Source of the DNA: Ceratothoa steindachneri
Taxonomy: Eukaryota; Arthropoda; Malacostraca; Isopoda; Cymothoidae
DNA: 64,000 bases
Direction: 5' to 3'
NCBI GenBank assembly: GCA_963969495.1
Contig: OZ018326.1
Coordinates: forward strand, 1,010,631 to 1,074,630
The notes beneath the pieces were generated by a model, which was not told the DNA's origin, did no database searches, and saw only the letters and a list, made by a program, of their open reading frames with translations. Each line of letters starts with the position of its first letter. Position 1 is the stretch's first letter. This document shows positions 10,251 through 22,914 of this stretch, piece by piece. The translations under genes were made by a program, and so were the position numbers.

Positions 10251-10860
10251 GGGACTTATCGTGTGCGGCCTTGAAGCAAGCTACACAGACTTCAAGTAAT
10301 GCTTACTTATCATGTCTATATGAGCAATTTGTATGGCCGAAGCGGTGGCCCTAGTAGCACCTCTGCGGCAGTGGCGCGAATGACTTCACGCGCTAGCAAT
10401 ACCAGCCGCCACACACCAACTCAGGGAGCTGGCCCTTACTATTCATATTCTCTTGTCATGTCTTTTATTTCCACCCCCAAATCATAATACCAGTCACTAT
10501 AGGGAAGATCCTATATTTTATATTTATCATAATTATGGCTGAAGACAGATGGGAAACGAGATGCTGAGCTCAAAAACCTGAGTATCATCGCGCTACCATA
10601 ATTATCTCCCTCGAGTGGGAGCAAAAACTCTTGTCCTTGGGGACGAGACACTAACAATACTCCTAACTGTGACCGAATTTATGGCTAAGCTTATGGATTT
10701 AGAAGTTTTTAATATATAAAGACCCAGAAAATAGAAAGAGGTTTCTACCTTAGGATGTAAATATTGCCGTTCTCATTATCACTTTCGTTTTTATTCTTGT
10801 AATCATACTCGTTCTTATTCTTATTTTATTTCTTATTGATATTCCTTATTCTTATTATTC
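10251..10860. other. spacer between two I-clade LINE copies, no gene
   Basis: No known protein. Contains a TTATTC-rich microsatellite stretch at about 10785-10862, directly before the 5' region of the next LINE copy. Confidence 0.5.
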
Positions 10861-11397
10861 ATATTTTGCCCGTAAGGGGCACGGCAATTTTCTCTCCTAG
10901 CCGCCGTGTTGACGAGACTCAGCGCCCAATCCAGCCACAGCTTGGCATTTCTTTGCTTCTTCCGCTAAACCCTACTTCGTGTTTTGCACCAATTCTCTTT
11001 TACCCTGAATCTTCCTTCCATTTACGTTTGTTTGGCAATCTCTATGTATCAGAGCTGTCCTTCAGGGGGCGCGACCCCATGGCTGGGTCCTGCCTGTATT
11101 GGTTGGTGGGTGCCTAAGCCGGAGTGGCGCTCTTGGGGGTCTTTGCTTTCCAAACCGGTAAATTTCTGTGGCTGGCCAGCAATTTTTAAAGTATGGTTGG
11201 GTCAGGGGTCGACGAGCTTACCCTCCTGGTTGGGCTGGCGCTCCGAGTAGGTGTCTCGACGGTAGACAGTGACTGCGCTGCCCGAGTTCGACCCCACCCT
11301 CTTTATACCCTACTTTATATGAGTAATAATAAAAAATATCTCTCCCAGAAGTCTTGGTTCTCGTACTACGCCTGTAAATAAGTCTTCTTTTCCACGC

Positions 11398-12190
11398 TTG
11401 TTAGATCGCTTCGCAGAAAAGATTGATCTTGATTTGGATTATCCTCGTTTTCTGTTAGTGAATTCCAGTTCCGGGTCTCCGCTTTCTAAATTGGACATGT
11501 TTGATTTGAATGAGTTGTTTGAGTTCCGCTATGCAGCGCCCCGGCGTATGTGGACCCGTGGTAGTGGTTATTTAGTGGCTGAGGTGTCTTCGCGAGAGCA
11601 GAGTGGTGCCATGCGTAATTTGTCCTCCCTTTCGGAGGTCCTGATTTCTGTTGTGCCCCACCCTCGCCTTTATTTTGTTAAGGCAGTGATCCGCTCCAAC
11701 GAATTATTGCAATATGATGTCTCGAGACTAAAGAATAAACATTCTCCCAGAGGGTTAAGTACGTTTATAAGGTTTCTAAGTCTGTTGCTCCCGTTAAGGT
11801 TCCTATTAGTAAACTTATCGTCACTTTTGAGTATCAGGATTTTCCCCAGTTTGTTCCTGCTGGTTATCTTCATGTGCTTGTGTCCCGTTATGTCGAGCTC
11901 CCAAGACGTTGTTGTATTTGCCATCGGTTTGGCCTCTGATCAGCAATTGTAGGCAGGCTCGTCACTGCGTGGCCTGTGCGTTGGCGTACCATGGCTTCTT
12001 TTGTAAGAATCATGAATGTTGCGCCAATTGAGGAGGTTCCCATAGCGCGGCTTCGAGTTCATGTCCCATAGTGCTTTTTGAGAAGGAGGTACTGGCTATT
12101 CAGGACTCCCTCAGGCTGGACTTCCGTGAGGACCGTCCTAGGGTGCGGGGGCAGCTTACCCCATCCGAACGTCTCTTCTTTGGCGTTTAC
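11398..12190 (+). pseudogene. LINE ORF1 (gag-like) with zinc knuckles
   Basis: A 184-residue frame (11398-11952) includes SGYLVAEVSSREQSGAMRNL and EVLISVVPHPRLYFVKAV, which resemble the RNA-binding fold before the zinc knuckles. In another frame, from about 11900, CCICHRFGL and then HCVACALAYHGFFCKNHECC read as CxxC/CCHC knuckles. The Pro-Arg-Arg-Cys-Cys start and the downstream LFEKEVLAIQDSLRLDFRED are usual for I-type ORF1. One frameshift near 11750 and one stop (in L*SAIV) break it. ORF1 protein would coat the LINE RNA. Confidence 0.6.
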
Positions 12191-12779
12191 CTCCCGATGG
12201 TCGTATTCCTTGTTTGGTCATTTCCTCGCGGTACCTCCGTTTGACCCTCTTATTTGCCTTTGGTCTCTTCTCATACTCATACCATAAGATCAACCGAGCT
12301 GAGACGCTGGAGGATATCCGACAGTTCCTCTAGGCGTCTGCCTCCGCTGTTCCTCCCGTTCCTTTGCCCCAGTGCTAACGAAAGGGTAGCTCCTCATCCC
12401 GTTCGTAGTCCAAGCGCACTGCCTCTGATGAGGCTGGTTTGGTCCCTGAGCTGATTGTTGGGGCGTCCTCCGTTTTGATGCCCTTTCTTCCCCGGTCTTC
12501 ACTGGCCTTCCCCGTTGGCATCACCCATGTGATTGTGAGGGTGGAGATTCATCCGGTTCCGTCTTCCTTTCCTCTTACCCCGGTTCTTTTTTCTCATCCC
12601 CTTACCTCTGTTCAGTCTCCGATGTCTATTACCCCAATTCCATATTCCTTACCTCCTACGCCTGTTCCTTCATCTATTTCTGACCCTGTTTACTTCTCAC
12701 CTTCTGGACCTGTTCCCTCCTCTCCATCTGATCCAATCTCCTCCTAACCCTATGACCCTGTTCCCTTCTCACCTTCTGT

Positions 12780-13650
12780 CCATGTCCCGTTTCCTATTCC
12801 ATCTTCGCATCTTAGAACTCGCCCGTCTTTGCTCAATCTTCCCTTCCCTCCGGGCCATGATCTGTCTTCGTTGGGGGTTTGGTCTGGCTCTCAGCTCTCG
12901 CCTCCCGCTCTTCACGCTGCTATACATGCCGGGTGCATCGCCAACTCATCACGATATCTTCCTTGTACCCTCTGGATCTTTTGGTCGTCGGGAATCTTCG
13001 ATGGTTTCCGTCACTAGAATCCCGACGTTGGTGTCGAGAGGACAGTAATGTCTGTCATCTTACGGTAGAGTTGTCAAGGGGTTCTTCCCAAGTGGGAGGA
13101 ACTCCAGTTCTTGCTTTCTAGCGTTCGGTCTGTTTACAAGAGAATAAACTTGAGACTGGTCCCTTCCACGTGCTTTCAAACTTCCATGTGTTTAATCCCC
13201 CCCACCCCCGCGGTGGGCGTGTCACATGGTTTTGCTTCTCTTTTAACTTCCTCTTTGTTATTTTCTGCGAAATTTCGCCTTCGTACTACCTTGCAGGCTG
13301 TTGCTGCGAGGGTTTTTATTTCCAAGCTTTTAACTGTTTGTTTTGTGTACATACCCCGGATTTTAATTTGAGTTAGTCTGACCTAATAGAGCACACAAGT
13401 CAGTTACCTACTCCATTTTTATTACCTGGTGATTTTAATGATTGGCACCCATCTTGGGGTGATACTGCCCGTACTCTTCTGGGCTGAATAGTTGACTTCC
13501 TTTTATTATATAATTCCCTTTGTCTTTTAAGTTCCGGCGATTTTAATTCTTATCATGTTCAAACAACTTCTGTTAGTGCTGTGAACTTGTCTTTATGTAC
13601 CCGACTGTTTCATTGATTTCTGGTGGTCGATTCGGAACAACCTTTCCGGG
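12780..13650 (+). pseudogene. LINE AP-like endonuclease, decayed
   Basis: The clearest motif is LPGDFNDWHPSWGD near 13425-13470, where the Asp/Asn of GDFN are catalytic or metal-binding residues. It is followed by LLYNSLCLLSSGDFN, the usual LCLLN/GxxT block, and by a diverged SDHFP end. Upstream stretches (12780-13400) are coding-like but broken. The enzyme nicks target DNA for target-primed reverse transcription. Confidence 0.6.
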
Positions 13651-13806
13651 AGTAATCTCGTTGGGATCTACGGCGAGCAAATTGGGATGGTTTTCGGGAG
13701 GCTTCCTTTACCGATGCCGCCCTAGATTCCTTCGATACCGTTGATTCAGCGTCTCATATTTTACTACTCATATTTTCGAGGCTCCTGAGAGCTTTGTTCC
13801 GCGGAG

Positions 13807-14130
13807 GTGCCTTGTACCAGTCGCTCCATCGTCACCTGTTTGTCAAAAAAGTGCGCCTCAGCCATTTCTGCCTATCAGTTGGCCCATTCCCGATATAGGC
13901 GGAACCCTTCCGTCTCAAATAGGATCGATCGGAACTGGGCTTGTTTCATCTGCAGAGGACCCTCTGTCACGTCCGCCGTGAGTCTTGGCGCCGGTGTATA
14001 TCTTCCATCTTTTCGTCTACGTCGTCGACTCGTGTTTGGAAGTGAGTCTCTAAGATCCGTGGTTGCTACGCTGGTCGTGCCATCCCCACTTTGGATATCG
14101 GAGGCCATCCTGTGTTGGTTTGCGGGTTAG
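13807..14130 (+). pseudogene. LINE ORF2 linker before RT
   Basis: The frame contains CASAISAYQLAHSRYRRNPS and later FRLRRRLVFGSESLRSVVAT. A basic, helical linker of this kind joins endonuclease and RT in I-type ORF2. One frame, with no catalytic residues. Confidence 0.5.
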
Positions 14131-14262
14131 TCAGCAAAGCTTTGACTGACCATTTTGCTTCGGTGAGTAGCGCTGATAGCTATCCTCAACGGTTTCTCGA
14201 TCATAAGGCCAATATAGAGTCTCGCCTTTTAGATTTTACCACGTGCACCACCTAGTCTTATA

Positions 14263-15324
14263 ATGCTCTCTTTTCCGGCTATGAGCTCCAGTATGCTTTC
14301 TCTCACTGTGGTTCCACTTATTTGGGTGAAGATTGCATCCACTATCACTTTTCCCGTCGTCTACATCCCCACTCTGAGTTATTTTTGGTTGACCTTTACA
14401 ACCTACTTTGGGTCAAAGGGATTTATCCGTCCTCCTGGCGTGTGGGGGTTGTTCTACCCTTTGTCAAGCCAGGTAGGGACGGTTTAGACCACAGTTACGA
14501 TCGCCTGATTGCTCTTACGAGCTGCTTCAGTAAGTTATTCGAAAGGATGGTTCAAATTCGCTTCACTGGGTTTTTGGAGTCCAACTCGCTCCTCTCTCTA
14601 TTTCAGTGCGATTTTCGCAGTACTCTTGACCACCTCATTCTTTTGGAAAATTCCGTTTTACTAGCCTTTTCTTCCAGGCATCAACTGTTAGCAGTGTTCT
14701 TCGGCATATAGAAGGCCTACGACACCACCTGAAGATTTGATGTTTAACGTCAGTTATATGATTGGGTTATGAGGAGATTTTTACCGGGTTTATTGAAGAA
14801 CTTTTATCGTTCCTTAATTTTTAAGGTCCATTTCGTGGAGGCTTTCTCAAGCTTGCGGGTTCAAGAAGAGGGTGTGTCTTAAGTTTGATGTGTTTCGCCG
14901 TTGCCATCAATAGCCTGGTGTCCACTCTTCCGGAGGCGGTTTTTGCTCCTCTCTTAGTGGATGACTTGGCGTTGTCTTGTTCATCTTCCCACTTGCCTCC
15001 TGCTGTCCGTCGATTTACAGTTGGCAATTGATTCAGTGCCGCGTCGTGCTGTCTCCAAGGGTTTCAGTTTTTTGGTCACCAAAACGAAGGCCATGCATTT
15101 TTATCGGGGTCATAGTGTCCTTGGTCTCTCTCCCCCCTTCCCTCTTCTTGGATGTCACGGCGATTGAGTATGTCCCACTTTTTGAGTTCTTGGGTTTAAT
15201 GCTTGATAGCAAGCTCACTTGGGTGCCCAATTTGCGTAGCTTAAGGGCTTCGTGTTCGAACACTATAAATTTGCTTCGGGTATTATCTCTCACCACCTGG
15301 AGGGGTGATAGGCGCACCTTGTAG
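14263..15324 (+). pseudogene. reverse transcriptase, I-clade-like LINE copy 2
   Basis: The fingers read KPGRDGLDHSYDRLIALTSC and FSKLFERMVQ. The QxGF box is QCDFRSTLDHLI. Motif A reads FFGI*KAYDT, so both the Asp and the Glu of FFDIEKAYDT are altered, the latter to an amber stop near 14710. Motif C is LLVDDL (14954-14968), with Leu where Tyr/Phe is usual but both Asp kept. The thumb gives KAMHFYRG, EFLGLMLDSKLTWVPNL and LLRVLSLTTWRGDRRTL. At least three frameshifts. Order and wording match the I/Jockey group. Confidence 0.8.
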
Positions 15325-15860
15325 TCGCTTTATTCTGCGCTGGTTTAATCCCGGCTGGACTATGGCTTCCAGGCGTACTCTTCAGCGTCTCCTTTGGCAT
15401 TGGAGTTACTCTACTCTGTTCGTTAATTTGGGGCCCATCTTAGTAGTGGACCCTTACGCACCTCATCTATCTCTAACCTCTTTGTGGAGGCTACCCTTGC
15501 AATATCACCGGCTGCAGGTGTGCATATGAGCCCTCTTTCGTGTTCAGCAATACCCTTCATCCCCACTCCATAAGTGGCTTTTTGCCCCCTCCTCTTCGGC
15601 ATCTATGGGTCGTCATCCATCTCTAGCCCAGCCTCTAGGGCTCTGGTTTGGAGACCATTTTGCCTCCCTGGATGATCCCAGTGTATTGGTTTTCCCATTC
15701 CTGCAGTCTCCGTGTTAGAGCGTTCGCCATAATGAGGTATGTACTGCTTTTTGGCATTTCGATAAAGGGTCTACTGACCCCTGTCTGTTAAAGTGCGTGT
15801 TTCTTAAACATGCGCGTTACTATGTTCTGAATGCCGTTGGTCTCGTCAAAATCTGACCAC
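15325..15860 (+). pseudogene. LINE ORF2 segment between RT and RNase H
   Basis: The decayed reading contains YPSSPLHKWLFAPSSSA, LAQPLGLWFGDHF and KCVFLKHARYYVLN, matching the segment that normally precedes the VYTDGSK start of RNase H. The element stops here, a few residues short of RNase H. Confidence 0.55.
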
Positions 15861-15879
15861 AAATTTTCAAAAGAATAAA

Positions 15880-16429
15880 TTTTTCATTTTTCATTTACCT
15901 TATCCTTTACAGTAGTAATTTGAACCTCGTAATTAAATTATTTACAAATATCTTTGCAATTACTGGGCCGATTCCGACGAAACAAACGTCATTCAAAATG
16001 AGGTGCAATGTCAAATTGGAATACATATATCAAATTTGTAAAAAATAGTACATTAGTAGATATAAAAAATCTCTGAACCTCGGAATGCTAGTTAGTTATA
16101 GTTGAAACAACGAAAAAATAGCTCGAATAAAATTATTTGCATATATCTCGATAATTACTGGACCGATTTGCACAAAACAAACGACATTCAAGGGAAGGTG
16201 CAATTTCAAGTACGAATACCTATATAAAAGTGTAAAAAATAGTAGATTAGTAGATGTTAATAATTAGTCAACCTTGTGACTGCCAGTTAGTTCTATTTTA
16301 AACGTCTTAAAACACCAGAATTAAATTATTTGAGAATATCTCGGCAAGTATTAGGCCGAGTTGAAAAAACATACAACATTAGATGGGGGTTGAATGCCCA
16401 GCATATATATATATATATAAATATATATA

Positions 16430-16481
<52 letters not shown>

Positions 16482-16720
16482 GTAGAATAGTAGATATTAA
16501 AAATCTATATTCTATTTTAAACGCCTCTAAAAAAACTTTACCATTGGCAAGCTTTATCGATTTTAATTCATATGTACTCTCTAAATTGTTTGATGTATCA
16601 ACATGATTTTAAAATTAACCTATAAGTTCCCATTTAGATCTTTTTATAGGATAAATCTGAGTTCTGCATTTTTCCCATAACAGTAGCCAACAAATTTTAA
16701 CTTTGTTTCTGCTACTTAAG
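15880..16720. repeat. composite repeat X, copy 1, with ~190-bp satellite units
   Basis: Three tandem units start near 15935, 16130 and 16318. Each carries aaattattt...aatatct, gaccgatttg- or ggccga-like words and a gtagattagtagat tail. A (TA)n-rich block follows (16400-16480). The repeat then continues with ccattggcaagctttatcga (about 16540-16565) and tctgcatttttcccata (about 16655). The same order recurs at 22080-23440, so this is one composite element. No coding capacity seen. Confidence 0.7.
16400..16480. repeat. interrupted (TA)n tract
   Basis: TA dinucleotides with two aaata/attta interruptions, embedded in composite repeat X. Confidence 0.9.
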
Positions 16721-16829
16721 TAAATGTTGTTGTAACTAACTAATATTAGTGCGCTAATTTCAAATCTGTGCTCTGATATGTCTTAGCACGTAAGGTTCCT
16801 GTGTTATGCAACTAGGCTATATGGCTCAC

Positions 16830-18500
16830 TTTGTCCCCTTAAATCAAGTAATGAGATGTTTCTGAGCAAAGGTTTGTGATCAGGGCAGCCCATTTGGCAT
16901 TATGTACGTCCTTTTGCAGAGTTAGACAAGATATGTATTTCTTATAAAAGAGGCAGTACCCCCCTAACTGTAATTTCTTCAAAAAGGTTTGAGACTTGCT
17001 CTTGCACTTGTACGTGGATATAGGATCCTCCTGTTGTAAGAACCAGCACTCGTCACCCATCATATTTTCGTTGAAGTGGCCTTGATATCTGCTTTCCATC
17101 ATTGTGATATCTCGGTGGAAACCTTCCCTATGCTCGTCACTAATATCACCCATATTAGATGGAAAGAAATCTAGATGTAAATGCAGGAAATGCATCTTAA
17201 AAGACATTCGACACCCCATTCATTGATAGGCCTTTAGCATGTTGTCCACTAATTTTTCATAGTTTTCAGCCATATGATTACCAAGGAAGTTCTGAACTAC
17301 ATAGAAATATGAATCCCATGCTGCTAACTCAAGTGGAGTAAGTTTATTTCTGAACTCCCTGTCACGTATCAATTGTCTGATCTTCGGCCCTACAAAAATG
17401 CCAGCTTTAAGTTTAGCATTGGTTTCCTTTGCACCAAATTTCTCTTTGTGATACTGGAATCCATCAGAATCATGGGCCATTGCTTTAACAAAATTCGTCA
17501 TAAGGCTAATGCTTCACATTGTATCAGCCAACTATGTGTTCTTCTCTTCCAGGCCCCTTTTTAACAATATAGTGATTCCTGGCGTCACGGCTGTTCCATA
17601 GACATAAGAAGCAAATATTATATGTATATCCTAGCTGCAGTCCAAGAAGTAAATAAATTACCTTTAGATCACTAAAGATATTCCATTATGATGCGAGTAA
17701 TGAACACCTTCCAAAATAAATTTCACTAAGTCATATGTCTCTATCATCCCAACAATAAGTGGGACAGGAATTGAAGGTTTTTTGTGACCATTGTGTAGCA
17801 ACACAGCTTTGAGGCTAACCGTGATTGCATCTATGAATAGTCTCCATTTATCAGGTAAATGTTCGTTTCCTAGCCGATTCGTGAGGCCATTAACATAAGT
17901 ATAGAAACAAGCACCATGTTCTTCTTTATAGAAGGCAGCTAAGGCCTCATGGCGTTTACGGAAAGTAAATATTTTGGCACCGTCCTTTAGAAGATTTTAT
18001 TGCCGTAGTTTGGATCCCAACAGTTCTGCGTTCTCCTTTGATAATGACAAATCCTTGACCAAATCATTCAATCTTTTTTGATTTATCAACTTGATCTTCT
18101 TTTCCTTAGAATCATTTTCATACATTTCATCGTGATTGTTGTCTTCTTCTTCAGGCGATCAATCATCTTTACCAGCACTAGCTGATGGAGTAACTGGGAT
18201 TGGCATCTTCCTATTTTGGAGGACTGGTTTTATAGCTGACTTACAATCTGGATATGCAGTTTTTGACTTGGTCTTATTTGAGAATCCCTCAATATTTGTA
18301 ATACAAAAGTAGTAATGGAAAAAATGATTTGTTGGCTCACGCCCCACCATTGGTACAGCAAAGGCATACCCTTTCGTTTCCCATTTAACCATTGTGTGAG
18401 ACCCGTATAATACACAGTACAAGATTTGTGAGGTGTCAAGGGCTTGTCTTGATCACCAACTTTACCTCCAAAGTAATAGTTGTATACAGTTTTCACTCTT
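16830..18500 (-). pseudogene. multicopy uncharacterised protein family, decayed
   Basis: Minus-strand order: a Cys/aromatic N-terminal part (FGGKVGDQDKPLTPHKSC, then LTQWLNGKRKGMPLLY, GREPTNHFFHYYFC, TAYPDCKSAIKPV), a middle part (FRKRHEALAAFYKEEHGACF, DKWRLFIDAITVSLKAVLLH), and a C-terminal part (MTNFVKAMAHDSDGFQYHK, FVGPKIRQL, MSFKMHFLHLHLDFFP, SDEHREGFHRDITMMESRYQ). I recognise this as a large family of hypothetical proteins that occurs in many copies in arthropods and some other animals, with no function I can state. Its copy-rich behaviour suggests a transposon origin. Several in-frame stops, for example between LKAYQ and MGC near 17220, make it a pseudogene. Confidence 0.7.
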
Positions 18501-18960
18501 CTAACTAAATTTTTCCGCTGGTTGCTTGGAGTATATCTTCCACAGAGATAATAAAAGCTGCCTACGCTATTTAGACATTCTCTTCAATACATGTTTTCAA
18601 CTTAGTTTGTATATATCCTGTTATATACTTTTGTACAATCTTATTTAATTTACATATTAATTGAAAGATAAATCTGAATAAAAAATGCAATTAATCACTA
18701 TATGTAAATACCGTTTCAACACCACTAATATAATGGCTAAATTTGACAACGTGATATATCAGGCGTGTAACGCAGGAACCAAACACATATGTACAACACA
18801 TCTTATGATTAGAGTAGCCGAAGCAACACTGCCCATTTGTGTAACTAAAGAATAGGTGTGTAACTCAGGAAGCTTACGTACAAGAACAATTCTGATTACA
18901 GATTCGGAATCAGCATACTCGATTTAGTATGCGATGGTCTTAGGTTGGTTTTATTTCATA
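18501..18960. other. AT-rich spacer, no gene
   Basis: No domain recognised. The words gattcggaatcagcatac and gatttagtatgc near 18900 recur in similar form near 21965-21995, so part of it is a dispersed repeat. Confidence 0.45.
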
Positions 18961-18979
18961 AGAAGTGGGACATTTACGG

Positions 18980-19320
18980 GTTTATAATTATAACAAAGAT
19001 AAAATGCGTCTTAGTTTATTTAACATTCTTCTTATTACACTTCTTATTCTTCTTATTCTATTATTTTTCTTCTTCTTCTTCTCTTTCTTCTTCTTCTTAT
19101 TATTATTCCGATTATTATTATTCCTATTATTCTTCTTATTCTTATTATTATTACTTCTATTATAATTATTTTTCTTATTATTCTTATTATTATTCCTATT
19201 ATTATTAATCTTTACTCCTATTATTATTATTATTCTTTTTATTACTATTATTATTCTTATTCAAATTATTCCTAATATTATTATTCTTTACTCATATCAT
19301 TATTATTCATAATAATATTA
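18980..19320. repeat. TTC/TTA-rich microsatellite region
   Basis: Pyrimidine-rich TTC and TTA triplets with variants. Frames that are nearly all Tyr/Ser/Leu/Phe here are artefacts. Confidence 0.9.
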
Positions 19321-19327
19321 TTCTAAA

Positions 19328-19836
19328 CAGTATAGCATTTTATGAAATAAAACTAACATAATACCCACGTATGAATCTTTTCTCCCGTTACAATCTAATG
19401 AAATAAAGAATAATATTAATAAAAACGATAGGGTATATTTATTTATTTTAAAGAAATATGAAAAAGAATTCATATTATATTCATGTGTAATTTGGTTATT
19501 AATACATCTATATTAAAAAAGTATAACGTTTTTTTCTTTGTATACATTTCTGAAAACAATAAATTTCCATGATTCCACCCATTAGCCCTTATTTTACACT
19601 TCCCTGCAATAAAACTGAAATATAAACCTGTGAAATGTCAATTATTTTGGTTCTGCATTTTTCCCATAATTTACAAAACTATTTTTATAATTCTAAAACC
19701 ATAATAATATAATTTACCAGTTTCGATTTGATCTTTATTATACTCATATAACTCGAAAAAATCGTACAGCTTATCAGATAAAAACAACCTATGACCCACG
19801 CATGGATATTTAACCCCTTCGAACTAATGAACATAG
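19328..19836. repeat. two direct ~80-bp repeats flanking a dispersed repeat
   Basis: 19328-19412 and 19762-19836 share a core of cccacg.atg.at.tttt.cccc-like words followed by actaatga/tctaatga. Between them, 19560-19720 contains cctgcaataaaactgaaat and tctgcatttttcccataat, which recur at 23285-23440 and in part at 16640. No gene. Confidence 0.55.
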
Positions 19837-20428
<592 letters not shown>

Positions 20429-21432
20429 GAACTACAGAACTACAGAATCTAAGACCAGCAAAGACCCTAAGGTCCGCTCGAGGCTAGTCCGCTACACTAA
20501 ATCCATAACTACGATACATACTTATCTACGAGGGTATCTCTAACATGCTATATATATATTTTTTTTATTTTATTATTTTTTTTAAATATATAATCTACTG
20601 TACACACTTATCTACATGTGTACATTGTCATGCATATTAACTACTTCAACCTAGGGGTGGGGGGGTGATAGAAAGTTTTCCTTCTCAACTTCCGCAGCCC
20701 TCGACTGCTAGTAGTGAAAATCTAATTTTAGGATAGTTAGACCATTTATAGGATAGGCGGAAAAGAAAATGGATATCTAAACTACACATGCAAAAGAAAT
20801 CGCTGGCATCATTTTTAGTCATCATTTTTACTCGTTGTTCCTCCGCTCCAACTCCTTTTGCAAAGACGTTTTTATTCACTGTGCTTAGACTACATTATAT
20901 TTATACTATTTAAGTGCGCGTCGAGACGGTTTTTAAACATATTTACCGATGTACTATCTACTACGTGGGTGGGTAGCCTATTCCAAATTTGAGTAATTTT
21001 AAACGTAAAATAGTTTTGGGCTATACTAGTGTTAAATCGCTTGTTCACTAATTTTAATTCGCGTGGGCAAGTGTTTCCCCTATGTTCAAATTCAAACAAA
21101 TTCGTATAATCAACGTTTGAAAATCCTTTCAATATTTTAAAAACTTCTATTAGCTGGCCACGTAATCTTTTGCCTTCGAGAGATGGCAAATGTAATGCCC
21201 TGACTCTTTCCTCGTACGGCCTGTTTCTCAGCTCAGGAATTAATTTTGTAGCCTCACGCTGCACTCTTTTTATTTGCGTGATATCTTTGTTTAAGTATGG
21301 AGCCCAAAATTAAACCGCGTTTTCGAGTAGTGGACGCACAAGTGATTTATATAACGGTAAAATTACATCTTTGGATTTGAACGTGAAATTACGCGCGATA
21401 TAACCCAGCACACGATTTGCTTTTGGGGAAAC
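20429..21432 (-). mobile_element. CR1-like LINE, 3' fragment (copy 1, GAA-tail subfamily)
   Basis: The 3' end on the minus strand is the doubled word actacagaactacagaa (plus reading), sitting on GGA/GAA repeats. Near it is the hairpin GACC-CTAA-GGTC (20463-20474). The coding end (20890-21264) reads RNRPYEERVRALHLPSL, LRGQLIEVFKILKGFSNVDY and FKITQIWNRLPTHVVDS, the standard CR1 ORF2 C-terminus. The 5' truncation is near 21432, where another relic begins. It is nearly identical to the 3' end of the copy at 23.7-26.9 kb. Confidence 0.85.
20890..21264 (-). pseudogene. CR1 ORF2 C-terminal domain
   Basis: A 124-residue open frame with the Arg-rich thumb-to-end segment of CR1 ORF2. It has no catalytic residues because truncation removed the RT core. 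The stop falls just after NSINIM, as in sibling copies that end NSINKT or NSVNIKRY, so this is the natural C-terminus. Confidence 0.85.
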
Positions 21433-21780
21433 AAAAAAAGCGCATAACTACGAGGATCTGGTTACTAATATGCTTTTAGCATATCATGATCTGGGATCCA
21501 ACATGAGTGTGAAGCTGCATTTCCTAAATAGCCGTGAGCGACGAACAAGGGAAACGCTTCCATGATTTGATTCTGATGGAAGAGTGCTTTCAAGTTTAGT
21601 CTGATAGACACATGATGGTGGACTACTGCTGGATGATTAGAAGAGATTAGCTAGAGAAGTCTTACAAGAGAAAAAGACAAACTCAAACTTTTTTAAGATT
21701 GAAATCAAAAAGAGGTCATCCAGCCCGATGTACGGTCATTAATAAATTAGCATCTATTTGGATTACAGTATTTGTAATCC
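21433..21780 (+). pseudogene. second relic of the multicopy uncharacterised family
   Basis: Plus-strand frames read NYEDLVTNMLLAYHDLGSN, MSVKLHFLNSR and later HMMVDYCWMIRRD, followed by SYKRKRQTQTFLRLK. They match the C-terminal part of the family relic at 16830-18500 (MSFKMHFLHLH, MMGDECW, KSKSQTFLKK) but are not a recent copy of it. Frame breaks occur after NSR and after RRD. Confidence 0.65.
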
Positions 21781-22079
21781 TAATGTGTAATTCAAGTTTC
21801 TTCTCATATGCAATAAAGTGTTTGTGCAAATAAACCTGTTTTACTATAAATAACGCAAGAGGATGATTAAAAATTACTTCAGGGGATGAGGATAGGCGTG
21901 ATAAAATGAAAATTATTGTCTAATATTAGTTATTGATATTACGAACAATCTGTAGCATTTAGAGAGAATCTGATTTCAGATTTGAATTTAGTATGCTTGA
22001 ATTAGGTAGGAAAATGTAGTTTTGTCAATTCACCAAATACATTGTTCCCCAGTGTAATCAATGAACCCCGGGGATTGCT

Positions 22080-22870
22080 AGTTAGTTCTAGGTGAAACAA
22101 CTAAAAAAAGCCCGAATTAAATTATTTGCAAATATCTCGGCAATTTCCTGATCGATTTGCACGAATCAAACGTCACTCGAATGAAAGTGCAATGTACAGC
22201 ACGAATACATATATTAAGTAAAAGTGTAAACAATACTAGATTTGTAGATACTAATAATACTCCAGAATTAAATTATTTATAAATATTTCGGGAATTACTG
22301 GACCGATTTGTACGAAACAAAAGTCATTCGAAGGAAGGCACAATATATAGTACGAATACATATATAAAAAATTGTAATAAATAGTAGATTAGTAGATATT
22401 ACTAAGCAATTAATCGAGGGATTGCCTGTTAGTTTAAGTTGAAACAGCTAAAAACTAGCCCGAATTCAATTATTTGCAAATATCTCGGCAAATACTTGAC
22501 TGATTTGCACGAAACAAATGTCAGGTGAAACAGGGTGCAAGATACGGTACTAATATATATATATATATATATATAAAATAAAAGTATAAAAAATAGTAGA
22601 TTAGTAGATATTAATAATCTGTGAACCTCGGCTTGCCAGTAAGTTCTATTTTCCATGTCTAAAAACAACAGAATTAAATTATTTGCGAATATCTCGGCCG
22701 GTAATAGGCCGATTTGGACGAAGAATGCGTTATTAGAAAGAAGCTTCAATGTATAGTACACCTATATATTAGAAAGTGTCAAAAATTGTATAATAGTAGA
22801 TATTTTAAATCCTAGGTGCCTGGTGATTGTCAATTGTTTCTATTTTAACCGCCTCTAAAATACCTATTCC
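22080..22870. repeat. composite repeat X, copy 2, with ~150-205-bp satellite units
   Basis: Four tandem units start near 22113, 22265, 22466 and 22672. They share aattaaattattt.caaatat.tcgg, gaccgatttg.acgaa, aaaagtgta and tagattagtagatatta. Spacing is about 152, 201 and 206 bp, so one unit has a deletion. It ends with ccattggcaagctttatcga at about 22870, exactly as copy 1 does. The next part of the repeat (23285-23440) is displaced by an RTE-like fragment. Confidence 0.75.
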
Positions 22871-22914
22871 ATTGGCAAGCTTTATCGATTTTATATGTAC
22901 TTTCTGAATAATTG

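Larger units (their letters stand above)
10860..15860 (+). mobile_element. I-clade-like LINE, copy 2 (nearly full length, decayed)
   Basis: The plus-strand order is a 5' region (10860-11390), ORF1 with zinc knuckles, endonuclease with PGDFNDWHPSWGD, linker, RT with LVDDL, thumb and the pre-RNase H segment. The copy ends near 15860, before RNase H, where it meets a composite repeat. It is about 5 kb long with at least ten frame breaks. The 5' part is T-rich and the ORFs GC-rich compared with flanks. The 3' loss is not usual 5' truncation, so a later deletion or insertion removed its end. Confidence 0.75.

Noticed and set aside
18945..19208. Tyr/Ser-rich and Leu/Phe-rich frames that look like a membrane protein
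   Set aside because: They follow the TTC/TTA microsatellite; no true membrane-protein pattern.
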